Source: Caulobacter radicis (GTDB lineage: Bacteria > Pseudomonadota > Alphaproteobacteria > Caulobacterales > Caulobacteraceae). From it: a stretch of 64,000 bases of DNA. Below are positions 1 to 7,116 of this stretch, piece by piece. The position numbers and the translations under genes are program-made. The stretch is from contig NZ_QDKO01000010.1 in the NCBI RefSeq assembly GCF_003094615.1, positions 227,431 to 291,430 of the forward strand, in the 5' to 3' direction. The notes beneath the pieces were generated by a model. That model did no database searches. It was not told the origin of the DNA and was given only the letters and a program-made list of their open reading frames with translations. Position 1 is the first letter of the stretch; each line of letters opens with the position of its first letter.

Positions 1-83
1 AGGTCGATGATCAGTTGGCGGACTTCCGCGAGGGCTTCGTCCCTCTCGGATGGGGCCGCGGCGAGCCGTGCGCTCTGCGACAT
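1..83 (-). CDS. 5' end of an unidentified protein (truncated by window edge)
   Basis: Only the first 27 codons are visible, reading leftward from an ATG whose complement lies at 81-83; a GAGAGAAAT purine-rich stretch precedes it as a ribosome-binding site. The visible N-terminus begins MSQSARLAAAPSERDEALAE and continues with a helical, leucine-rich stretch. This is too short to assign a family. It is transcribed divergently from the HIG1-domain gene. Confidence 0.55.
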   Translation of the reverse strand, partial: MSQSARLAAAPSERDEALAEVRQLIID

Positions 84-392
84 GATTTCTCTCTCCAGGC
101 CGGCCGCGGGAACAAACTGCGCTGAACGATCCGCGGCTTGGCGTCGATCATGTTCAACGAACGCGCACTGTGAATTCAGGTGGGGCCGTCTACCCTTGCA
201 AACAAGGCTTTTCAACCCACAAAACGTGTCAAAGTCTGTCAAACTTTGCTGGAAATCGTTCTATGGTAGCGCTGCTCATCCGTCGATGCGGCAAATGCGC
301 TCAACGAACACACTCGGCGAACGTGTTTTGCGATTTTGAGGCGAGCGGGGCGGCGCTGGCGTTCGCTAGACGAGAGGCCTAGGTTGCGCCGC
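84..392. other. Divergent intergenic region
   Basis: This 309-bp spacer separates the leftward partial gene from the rightward HIG1-domain gene and should carry both promoters. It is less GC-rich than its surroundings. A short inverted repeat, CAAAGT...AAACTTTG, sits at about 230-248 and could be an operator. I see no convincing coding frame or RNA gene. Confidence 0.4.
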
Positions 393-590
393 ATGGCCAA
401 CCTGTTCCAAATCGCCATCCCCGTCGCCCTGTTCGCCGTGCTGGCGACGCTGTGCGTGGGGATCTACGCCCTCTTCCGCGGCGGCGACTTCGGCCGCTCC
501 TATTCCAACCGGCTGATGCGCCTGCGCGTGGTGCTGCAGTTCGTCGCCGTGCTGGTCCTGGTGGCCGCCTTCTGGTGGAGCCACCGGTAA
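393..590 (+). CDS. HIG1-domain (twin transmembrane) small membrane protein
   Basis: The 65-residue protein begins MANLFQIAIP and has two hydrophobic segments (about residues 4-26 and 44-60). They flank the loop RGGDFGRSYSNRLMRLRV, which matches the GG-x-x-x-x-x-SN-x-LMRxRV pattern of HIG1/hypoxia-induced domain proteins. Such proteins are small inner-membrane proteins linked to respiratory complex assembly. I chose ATG 393 because the upstream in-frame extension is arginine-rich and unlike the family. It lies 46 bp upstream of the cobalamin adenosyltransferase, so co-transcription is likely. Confidence 0.8.
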   Translation: MANLFQIAIPVALFAVLATLCVGIYALFRGGDFGRSYSNRLMRLRVVLQFVAVLVLVAAFWWSHR

Positions 591-636
591 GGCTGTAGCC
601 GGCTGATTTTGCAGCTTTGTTTCAGGAGGTAACGGC

Positions 637-1215
637 GTGGTCGTGCTCAACCGCATCTATACGCGCACGGGCGACAAGGGTTCGACCCGCCTGTCGACCG
701 GCGAGCCGGTCAGCAAGGCCTCCCTGCGGGTCGAGGCCTATGGTGGCGTCGACGAGACCAACGCCTTCATCGGCGTGGCCCGCCAGCACGCCGGCGGCGA
801 CCCCGACCTGGACGCCATGCTCGAGCGGATCCAGAACGACCTCTTCGACCTGGGCGCGGACCTGGCCACCCCCGAGCAGAACGAAAAGCCCGAGTGGGAG
901 CCGCTGCGCGTGGTCGAGAGCCAGGTCGAGCGGCTGGAGGCCGAGATCGACCTGATCAACGAGCGCCTGTCGCCCCTGACCTCGTTCGTGCTGCCGGCGG
1001 GTTCGCCGCTGTCGGCCGCCCTGCACGTGGCCCGCACCGTCTGCCGCCGGGCCGAGCGCACCTGCGTGGCGCTGGCCGCGACCGAGGGCGAGATCGTCGG
1101 TCAGCCGGCGTTGAAATATCTCAATCGCCTGTCGGACCTCTTGTTCGTGGCCGCCCGGCGCGCCAATTCCGACGGCGCGAGCGACGTGCTGTGGAAGCCC
1201 GGCGCGACGCGATAG
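637..1215 (+). CDS. PduO-type ATP:cob(I)alamin adenosyltransferase
   Basis: The 192-aa protein begins VVLNRIYTRTGDKGSTRLSTGE; the TRTGDKGxT segment is the N-terminal ATP-binding signature of PduO-type adenosyltransferases. The C-terminal CRRAERTCVAL and LKYLNRLSDLLFVAAR segments are the other conserved blocks. It transfers adenosyl from ATP to cob(I)alamin to make coenzyme B12. The GTG start at 637 is supported by AGGAGGT at 624-630. A likely client in this window is ethylmalonyl-CoA mutase at 13.8-15.8 kb. Only 10 bp separate it from the next gene. Confidence 0.92.
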   Translation: MVVLNRIYTRTGDKGSTRLSTGEPVSKASLRVEAYGGVDETNAFIGVARQHAGGDPDLDAMLERIQNDLFDLGADLATPEQNEKPEWEPLRVVESQVERLEAEIDLINERLSPLTSFVLPAGSPLSAALHVARTVCRRAERTCVALAATEGEIVGQPALKYLNRLSDLLFVAARRANSDGASDVLWKPGATR

Positions 1216-1225
1216 GATCTCTTCG

Positions 1226-1927
1226 ATGCGCATCGGCCTCCTGGAAACGGGCGAACCGCCCGAAAGCCTGATTTCGGACTACGGCCGCTACGGCGGCATG
1301 TTCCAGCGCCTGCTGGGGCCGGGCCACGACTACGCGACCTTCGACGTCCAGGCCGGGGCGCTGCCCAAGGCGATCGACGCTTGCGACGCCTATGTCGTCA
1401 CCGGCAGCTCGGCCGGGGTCTATGACGACCTGCCGTGGATTGACCCGCTGAAGGGCTTTCTCGCCACGGCCCGCGACCAGGTTCCGCTGGTGGGCGTGTG
1501 CTTCGGCCACCAGGTGATGGCCGAGGCCTTCGGCGGCAGCGCGGTGAAGTCCGACAAGGGCTGGGGCATCGGCCTGCAGAGCTATTCGGTTGCGAAGCCG
1601 GCGGCCTGGATGGACGACGTGGCCCATGTCAGCGCGCCGGGTTCGCACCAGGACCAGGTCGTGGCCCTGGCGCCGGGCGGCCAGGTGCTGGCCGGCAGCG
1701 ACTTCACCCCGTTCGGCGTGCTGGCCTATGGCGACAAGGCCTTCTCGATGCAGTTCCACCCGGAGTTCGATCCGGCCTACGCCGCGGCCCTGATCGAGAG
1801 CCGGCGCGGCACGCGTTTCTCCGAGGAACAGGCCGACGCGGCCGTGGCCTCGCTGGCCGCGCCCAACGACAGCAATCGCATCGCCGGCTGGATCGATAGC
1901 TTCTTGCGGAAAGCAACCAAGGCCTGA
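1226..1927 (+). CDS. Class I (GMP synthase-like) glutamine amidotransferase
   Basis: The 233-aa protein has a GATase-1 fold. The nucleophile motif is VGVCFGHQVMAEAFGG (Cys near residue 92) and the His-Glu pair is in QFHPEFD near residue 175. The protein is a stand-alone amidotransferase rather than a fused synthase, like the uncharacterised YfeJ/GMP-synthase-like enzymes, so the acceptor is unknown. It follows the adenosyltransferase by 10 bp and precedes the cytochrome gene by 38 bp, suggesting one transcript. Confidence 0.85.
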   Translation: MRIGLLETGEPPESLISDYGRYGGMFQRLLGPGHDYATFDVQAGALPKAIDACDAYVVTGSSAGVYDDLPWIDPLKGFLATARDQVPLVGVCFGHQVMAEAFGGSAVKSDKGWGIGLQSYSVAKPAAWMDDVAHVSAPGSHQDQVVALAPGGQVLAGSDFTPFGVLAYGDKAFSMQFHPEFDPAYAAALIESRRGTRFSEEQADAAVASLAAPNDSNRIAGWIDSFLRKATKA

Positions 1928-1965
1928 CTTGGCCGTTGCGGCTGGGCAAGCGGGAGAACAACGCC

Positions 1966-2613
1966 ATGCGTCTCGCCACCGTGATGCTCGCCGCCGGCCT
2001 GACCCTCGCGGGCGGCGCCGTGATCGCCATGACCCAGGGCGCGGCCGGTCCCGCGCCCGCCGCGCCGCCAGCCGAGGGCCTGAAGACCGTCGCCAGCTTC
2101 CAGTCGATCAAGGATCCGGCCGCCCGCTCGGCCGCCCTGTTCACCGAGGCCGGCAAGGTGATTCAGAGCCCGCGCTGCCTCAACTGCCACCCGGTCGAGC
2201 GCGCGCCCACGCAAGGCGACGACCTGCATCCGCACAATCCGCCGATGGTCGCCGGCCAGAGCGGCCATGGTCCCACCGGCATGCCCTGCCTGTCGTGCCA
2301 CGGCCCTGCCAACGTCAGGACCTTCGGACAGCAGGTCAAAAGCATCCCCGGCGACCCGCACTGGGCGCTGGCTCCAGCCGAGATGGCCTGGCAGGGCAAG
2401 TCGCTGGGTCAGATCTGCGCCCAGCTGAAGGATCCGGCCCGCAACGGCGGCAAGACCCTGGCCCAGATCCACGAGCACATGGCCCGCGACCACCTGGTCG
2501 GCTGGGGCTGGAACCCCGGCGAAGGCCGCAAGCCGGCGCCGGGCACGCAGGCTCAGTTCGGCGAGATCATCAAGGCCTGGATCGACACCGGGGCCAAGTG
2601 CCCGAAGGCGTGA
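1966..2613 (+). CDS. Periplasmic c-type cytochrome-like protein with two CxxCH motifs
   Basis: The 215-aa protein starts MRLATVMLAAGLTLAGGAVIA, a Sec signal peptide. It contains CLNCHP and CLSCHG, two haem-c attachment motifs. Proteins with the FQSIKDPAARSAALFTEAGK and PRCLNCHPVERAP pattern are usually annotated as an isoquinoline 1-oxidoreductase subunit. I see no molybdenum hydroxylase genes next to it, so that role is unproven. ATG 1966 was chosen because a GGGAGAA box sits upstream and the signal peptide begins there. Confidence 0.75.
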   Translation: MRLATVMLAAGLTLAGGAVIAMTQGAAGPAPAAPPAEGLKTVASFQSIKDPAARSAALFTEAGKVIQSPRCLNCHPVERAPTQGDDLHPHNPPMVAGQSGHGPTGMPCLSCHGPANVRTFGQQVKSIPGDPHWALAPAEMAWQGKSLGQICAQLKDPARNGGKTLAQIHEHMARDHLVGWGWNPGEGRKPAPGTQAQFGEIIKAWIDTGAKCPKA

Positions 2614-2659
2614 GGGAGCGCGCGAGCCTCACCCTTTGCCTCCAGCGGACGCTTCTTGA

Positions 2660-2687
2660 CCCTCTCTCCATGAGAGAGGGTTTCTTT
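2660..2687 (+). terminator. Rho-independent terminator after the cytochrome gene
   Basis: A perfect 8-bp stem CCCTCTCT/AGAGAGGG with a 5-nt loop CCATG is followed by TTTCTTT. It lies 47 bp after the cytochrome stop codon and would end the operon that starts at the HIG1 or adenosyltransferase gene. Confidence 0.75.
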
Positions 2688-2888
2688 GGGCCGCCCTCCA
2701 CCCTTAGCTGACACCAATTGTGTTCGTTCACCGGGGGCTATGCCGATAGCGGTGGAGATCCCCGGTTCCAGGGCGGAATGACGCGAAGACTTGAGATGGC
2801 AGCCTAGACAACCCGCAACCGGCCTGACCAATATTCCGGCCAATGACAACGTTGGCATTACCAGCGTTGCGAAGGCAGGGAGAGGCGG

Positions 2889-4748
2889 ATGCGGCGGGTG
2901 TTCGAGCGCGTTCTGGCGGCTGCGGCCGTGCTGGTCATGGCCGCGTCGGCGGCGCAGGCGGGGCCGACCCTGACGCGGGCCGACCGGCGCGACGGCCAGG
3001 ACCTGTCGGGAACCTGGAACTACTCGGTCGACCCCTATCGAGACGGGATCGCCGGCTTCCATCGCGGCCCGCCCGGCGTCGGCCACCGACGCTACGACGA
3101 CAGCGACGTCGAGCAGGTCACCCGCGCCGATCCCAAGGCGCTCTATGAATACGACATGCAGCGCTCGCCGACCGCGACCCTGCCGGCCTCGTGGCTGACC
3201 CATGCGCCCGAGATGCGCCACTATCAAGGCCTGGTCTGGTACCAGCGGCGGTTCGAGACGCCGGCGCTGAAGCCCGGCCAGCGGGCCTTCCTGCGCTTCG
3301 AGGCCGCCAACTACACCGCCAAGGTCTATCTGAACGGCCAGGCCGTGGGCGAGCACGAGGGCGGCTTCACCCCGTTCTCGCTGGAGGTGACCAGGCTGCT
3401 GCGCGCCGGCCAGAACCAGGTGACGGTCGGCGTCGACTCCACCCCCGCCGTCGACGGCGCCCCGCCGCCGGTCACCGACTGGGAGACCTATGGCGGCATC
3501 ACCCGGCCGGTGCGGCTGGTGATCACGCCCGCCACCTTCGTCGACGAGGCCTGGGTGCGCCTGACCCGCGACGGCAAGGCGATCGCCGCCGACGTGCGCC
3601 TCGACGGTCCGGCCGCCGCAGGCCAGACGGTCAGCGTCAAGGTCGCGGGCCTGAACCTCACCCTCTCCGGCCAGGCCGGTTCGGATGGCGTGGCCAGGCT
3701 GTCGGCCCCCGCCCCCAAGGGCCTCAAGCGCTGGGCGCCGGGAGCGCCCGTGCTCTATAACGTCCGCGTCGAGGCCGGCGACGACGTGCTGACCGATCGT
3801 GTCGGCTTCCGCACCGTCGAGGTGCGCGGCGGCGAGATCCTGGTCAACGGCAAGCCGGTGTTCCTGCGCGGCATCTGCCTGCATGAGGAAGAGCTGGGCG
3901 AGAACCCGGCCCGCACCATCACCGAAGCCTCCGCCCACGCCCTGCTGGCCGAGGCCCGCGACGGCCTGCACGCCAACTTCGTGCGCCTGGCCCACTATCC
4001 GCATTCGGAGGTGACCACGCGCCTGGCCGACGAGATGGGCCTTCTGGTCTGGAGCGAGATCCCGATCTACTGGCTGGTCGATTTCGGCAACGCCCGCACC
4101 CTGAAGCTGGCCCGCGACATGCTGGCCGACTCCATCCGCCGCGATCGCAACCGCGCCTCGATCGCGCTGTGGAGCGTGGCCAACGAGACCCCGATCAGCG
4201 ACGCCCGCAACGCCTTCCTGGGAACCCTGGCCGACGACGTCCGCGCGCTGGACGATACCCGCCTGGTCACCGCCGCCCTGCTGGCCGACCGCAAGATCGA
4301 GGGCGGCAAGCAGGTGATGGGCATCGACGATCCGCTGGCCGCCAAGCTCGACGTGCTGGCGGTCAACACCTATGCCGGCTGGTATTCCGACGATGGCCTG
4401 GACGCGGTGGCCGCGATCGCCTGGCGGCCCACCGACAAGCCGATGGTGTTCTCCGAGTTCGGCGCCGACGCCCTGGCCGGCTTCAGCGACCCGGCGCTGA
4501 TGCGCAAGTTCTCCGAGGACTTTCAGGCCCGCTACTACGTCCAGACCCTGGCCATGGCCGCCAACGCGCCGTCCCTGCGGGGTATGTCGCCGTGGATCCT
4601 GAAGGACTTCCGCTCGCCGCGCCGCCAGCACCCGGTCTACCAGCAGGGCTGGAACCGCAAGGGCCTGATCTCGCCCACCGGCCGGCGCAAGGCCGCCTTC
4701 AAGGTGCTGGCCGACTACTACGAGAAGTTGACCATCGGCGCGAGGTAA
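2889..4748 (+). CDS. Secreted glycoside hydrolase family 2 enzyme (beta-glucuronidase/galactosidase type)
   Basis: The 619-aa protein carries a signal peptide (residues 1 to about 24, ending AAQAG). It then has the jelly-roll sugar-binding domain (RAFLRFEAANYTAKVYLNG), an immunoglobulin-like sandwich, and a TIM barrel. The family 2 catalytic residues are visible: acid/base Glu about 433 in SVANETP and nucleophile Glu about 523 in VFSEFGAD. It should hydrolyse beta-linked glucuronides or galactosides in the periplasm, but the exact sugar cannot be read from sequence. It is followed directly by an unrelated AT-rich gene. Confidence 0.88.
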   Translation: MRRVFERVLAAAAVLVMAASAAQAGPTLTRADRRDGQDLSGTWNYSVDPYRDGIAGFHRGPPGVGHRRYDDSDVEQVTRADPKALYEYDMQRSPTATLPASWLTHAPEMRHYQGLVWYQRRFETPALKPGQRAFLRFEAANYTAKVYLNGQAVGEHEGGFTPFSLEVTRLLRAGQNQVTVGVDSTPAVDGAPPPVTDWETYGGITRPVRLVITPATFVDEAWVRLTRDGKAIAADVRLDGPAAAGQTVSVKVAGLNLTLSGQAGSDGVARLSAPAPKGLKRWAPGAPVLYNVRVEAGDDVLTDRVGFRTVEVRGGEILVNGKPVFLRGICLHEEELGENPARTITEASAHALLAEARDGLHANFVRLAHYPHSEVTTRLADEMGLLVWSEIPIYWLVDFGNARTLKLARDMLADSIRRDRNRASIALWSVANETPISDARNAFLGTLADDVRALDDTRLVTAALLADRKIEGGKQVMGIDDPLAAKLDVLAVNTYAGWYSDDGLDAVAAIAWRPTDKPMVFSEFGADALAGFSDPALMRKFSEDFQARYYVQTLAMAANAPSLRGMSPWILKDFRSPRRQHPVYQQGWNRKGLISPTGRRKAAFKVLADYYEKLTIGAR

Positions 4749-4771
4749 GCGATCATCGCAAATACACTTCG

Positions 4772-5512
4772 ATGGGGGCAAGGGTGAGAAAATATTTCAA
4801 AAATATTGAAAATTGCTCAAATCTTAATTACAAATCAGGCTCATCTATAGTTGTTGCTCATGATTTTTATGTTTTAAGCGCAATTGTTGTTTCTAAGTGC
4901 TCATTTATTCAAGATCAAATACAGCAGATAATATACAGAACTCATGGTCGCGAGTTATTGGGAGCGAAAAGGGCGCTTAAAAATTTTCCAAATCCAAAGT
5001 CTAGAGTCGATTTTCTGTGCTCATACCCGTATAGTAATAACGACAATACAATAAAAATTGTATTCGATTATGTGAGAACTATTTTTAGTAATTTATATGA
5101 GTTGAGAAATATTCTTTCCCACGAAGTATGGTTCTCAAGTGATGATTTTCCGAGCAAGGTGCTTTTCCATACTTTGGATGAGAATTCCAAACTCCTAATG
5201 GCGCAAGGCAAGATATGGCACGATGAAGATGCAGGCGCTCAATACACCTATGATGCAATCATAAAATTCATAAAAAGCGTTAAGGTTATTGATAAGTTTG
5301 ATCTCGAAATGTCCATAAAAGACATAGATGTGTGCAGCTGGTCATTGATGATTATTAGTGGCATTCTTGATTGCGACGATGAGGAGCGTAGGGAGGCGGC
5401 TCGTCAATCTTTTCTGGTTTTTCGTGGAACGTCTCATCTGTTTGATGAGGCGCCAGCTTCGCCGGGGGGCGTTGAATTTTCGTCCTCTCGGAACAAAACT
5501 ATAAACCAATAA
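4772..5512 (+). CDS. AT-rich HEPN-like protein, likely horizontally acquired
   Basis: The 246-aa protein has codon and base composition utterly unlike its neighbours: AAA, ATA and TTT codons and long A/T runs. It lies 23 bp after the glycoside hydrolase. It contains ELRNILSHE, an R-x4-H signature (Arg112-His117) typical of HEPN RNase or RNA-binding folds, inside an otherwise helical protein. No neighbouring partner such as a MNT nucleotidyltransferase is seen. ATG 4772 was taken as the start; GTG 4784 is also possible. The HEPN assignment rests mainly on the motif, so function is open. Confidence 0.6.
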   Translation: MGARVRKYFKNIENCSNLNYKSGSSIVVAHDFYVLSAIVVSKCSFIQDQIQQIIYRTHGRELLGAKRALKNFPNPKSRVDFLCSYPYSNNDNTIKIVFDYVRTIFSNLYELRNILSHEVWFSSDDFPSKVLFHTLDENSKLLMAQGKIWHDEDAGAQYTYDAIIKFIKSVKVIDKFDLEMSIKDIDVCSWSLMIISGILDCDDEERREAARQSFLVFRGTSHLFDEAPASPGGVEFSSSRNKTINQ

Positions 5513-5566
5513 ATAATCGGTCGAATTTTTCCTCACCACATCGGTCCGAAATTCCTGCCGTGAGAC

Positions 5567-6067
5567 CTAAAGCCTTGCCGCCAGGGCCGCCATCTGGTCG
5601 GCGGCGATCCCCCAGCCTTCGTGGAAGCCCATCTGCTCGTGCATGGCCTTGTCCTCGGCCGACCAGTGGCGGGCGATGGCGGTGTAGCGGGTCTTGCCGC
5701 CGCCCAGGTCCTCGAAGCGGACGACGCCGACCATGAACGGCTTGTCGGAAGGAACCCAGGCGCTGGTGAAGGCGTCGGTGAAGACGATCAGCTGGTTCTC
5801 GACGACCTCCAGATAGACGCCTTGATTAGGCATCTCTTCGCCGTTCGGGCCGCTCATGACGATCAGGCTGGAGCCGCCGGTGCGCACGTCCATCTGCGCA
5901 TGGCTGACGCGCCAGGGCGGCGGGCAGAACCATTCGGGCAGCAACTCGGGCGTGGTCCAGCACTTGAAGAGCTTTTCGGCCGGCTGGTCGATGATCCGGG
6001 TCAGGACCAGTTCGTGGGCGGCGGCCTGCGGGGCGGCGGCCTGCGGGGCGGCGGCGTCGAGAGCCAT
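5567..6067 (-). CDS. SRPBCC / AHSA1-type START-fold protein
   Basis: The 166-aa protein has the Activator-of-Hsp90-ATPase-homologue pattern: ELVLTRIIDQPAEKLFKCWTTPELLPEWFCPPPWRV, the TGG segment, then GVYLEVVENQLIVFTDAF and a C-terminal HEGWGIAADQMAALAA helix. These bacterial proteins bind a small hydrophobic ligand; the ligand is unknown. ATG 6067 is preceded by GGAGAAAAC. The N-terminus has a duplicated 15-bp unit encoding AAAPQAAAPQ, probably from replication slippage. Confidence 0.85.
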   Translation of the reverse strand: MALDAAAPQAAAPQAAAHELVLTRIIDQPAEKLFKCWTTPELLPEWFCPPPWRVSHAQMDVRTGGSSLIVMSGPNGEEMPNQGVYLEVVENQLIVFTDAFTSAWVPSDKPFMVGVVRFEDLGGGKTRYTAIARHWSAEDKAMHEQMGFHEGWGIAADQMAALAARL

Positions 6068-6225
6068 GGCGTTTTCTCCGTATCGTTGGAAACAGTGTTC
6101 GGCCCAAGGACGCGCCGGGTCGACCCGTCCCGACAGGCGCCCCGCATTTTTTCGAAGCCGGTTGACCCGCTCCCTCCCGGGGGCCACTGTGCCGGAAATT
6201 CAAACAAACGTTTAGGGTGCGCGCC

Positions 6226-6990
6226 GTGAGCCTCTTCGACCTTTCCGGCAAGGTGGCCATCATCACCGGATCCTCGCGCGGGATCGGCAAGGCCATCGCC
6301 GAGCGCATGGCCGAGCACGGCGCCAAGGTGGTGATCTCGTCGCGCAAGGCCGGTCCCTGCGAGGAGGTGGCGGCGGCCCTCAACGACAGGCATGGCGAAG
6401 GAACCGCCATCGCCGTGCCGGCCAACATCGCCTCGAAGGAGGACCTGCAGCGCCTGGTCGACGAGACCCGCGCCGCCTTCGGCCGCGTCGACGTCTGCGT
6501 CTGCAACGCCGCCAGCAATCCCTATTACGGCCCGCTGGCCGGGATCAGCGACGACCAGTTCCGCAAGATCCTCGACAACAACATCATCAGCAATCACTGG
6601 CTGATCTCGATGGTCGCGCCGGAGATGCGCGAGCGCAAGGATGGCGCGATCGTCATCGTCAGCTCGATCGGCGGCCTGCGCGGCAACGCTATCATCGGGG
6701 CCTACAACATCTCCAAGGCCGCCGACTTCCAGCTGGCCCGCAACCTCGCCCACGAGTTCGGCCCCGACAACGTGCGGGTCAACTGCATCGCGCCGGGCCT
6801 GATCAAGACCGATTTCGCCAAGGCCCTGTGGGACGATCCCAAGACCCTGGAGCGCTCGACCGCGGGGGTGCCGCTGCGCCGGATCGGCGAGCCGGACGAG
6901 ATCGCCGGGGCGGCGGTCTACCTCGCGTCAAGCGCGGGCAGCTTCATGACGGGGCAAGCCCTGGTGGTGGACGGCGGGGCGACCATCTGA
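6226..6990 (+). CDS. Short-chain dehydrogenase/reductase (SDR)
   Basis: The 254-aa classical SDR has the NAD(P)-binding motif TGSSRGIGKA (about residues 13-22), CNAASNPYYG in place of NNAG, the catalytic Ser in VSSIGG, and YNISK with the Tyr-x-x-x-Lys pair. The C-terminus ALVVDGGATI is typical of FabG-like family members. The substrate is unknown. GTG 6226 begins the conserved SLFDLSGKVAIITG stretch; GTG 6217, three codons upstream, is an alternative. Confidence 0.88.
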   Translation: MSLFDLSGKVAIITGSSRGIGKAIAERMAEHGAKVVISSRKAGPCEEVAAALNDRHGEGTAIAVPANIASKEDLQRLVDETRAAFGRVDVCVCNAASNPYYGPLAGISDDQFRKILDNNIISNHWLISMVAPEMRERKDGAIVIVSSIGGLRGNAIIGAYNISKAADFQLARNLAHEFGPDNVRVNCIAPGLIKTDFAKALWDDPKTLERSTAGVPLRRIGEPDEIAGAAVYLASSAGSFMTGQALVVDGGATI

Positions 6991-7116
6991 GCCGGGCTCC
7001 ACCGATACGCGATAACGGCGGTTTCTGGTGCGGCCTAGAGACGCGCCCCGCCGGAAATTAACCGTCAGCGTAAGAGGTTGCCGCTAGGAGATACGGGTCA
7101 ATCGAGGACCCGCCGT

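Noticed and set aside
2553..4781. 742-codon open frame opposite the glycoside hydrolase
   Set aside because: Compositional shadow of the family 2 enzyme, whose catalytic motifs are intact on the plus strand.
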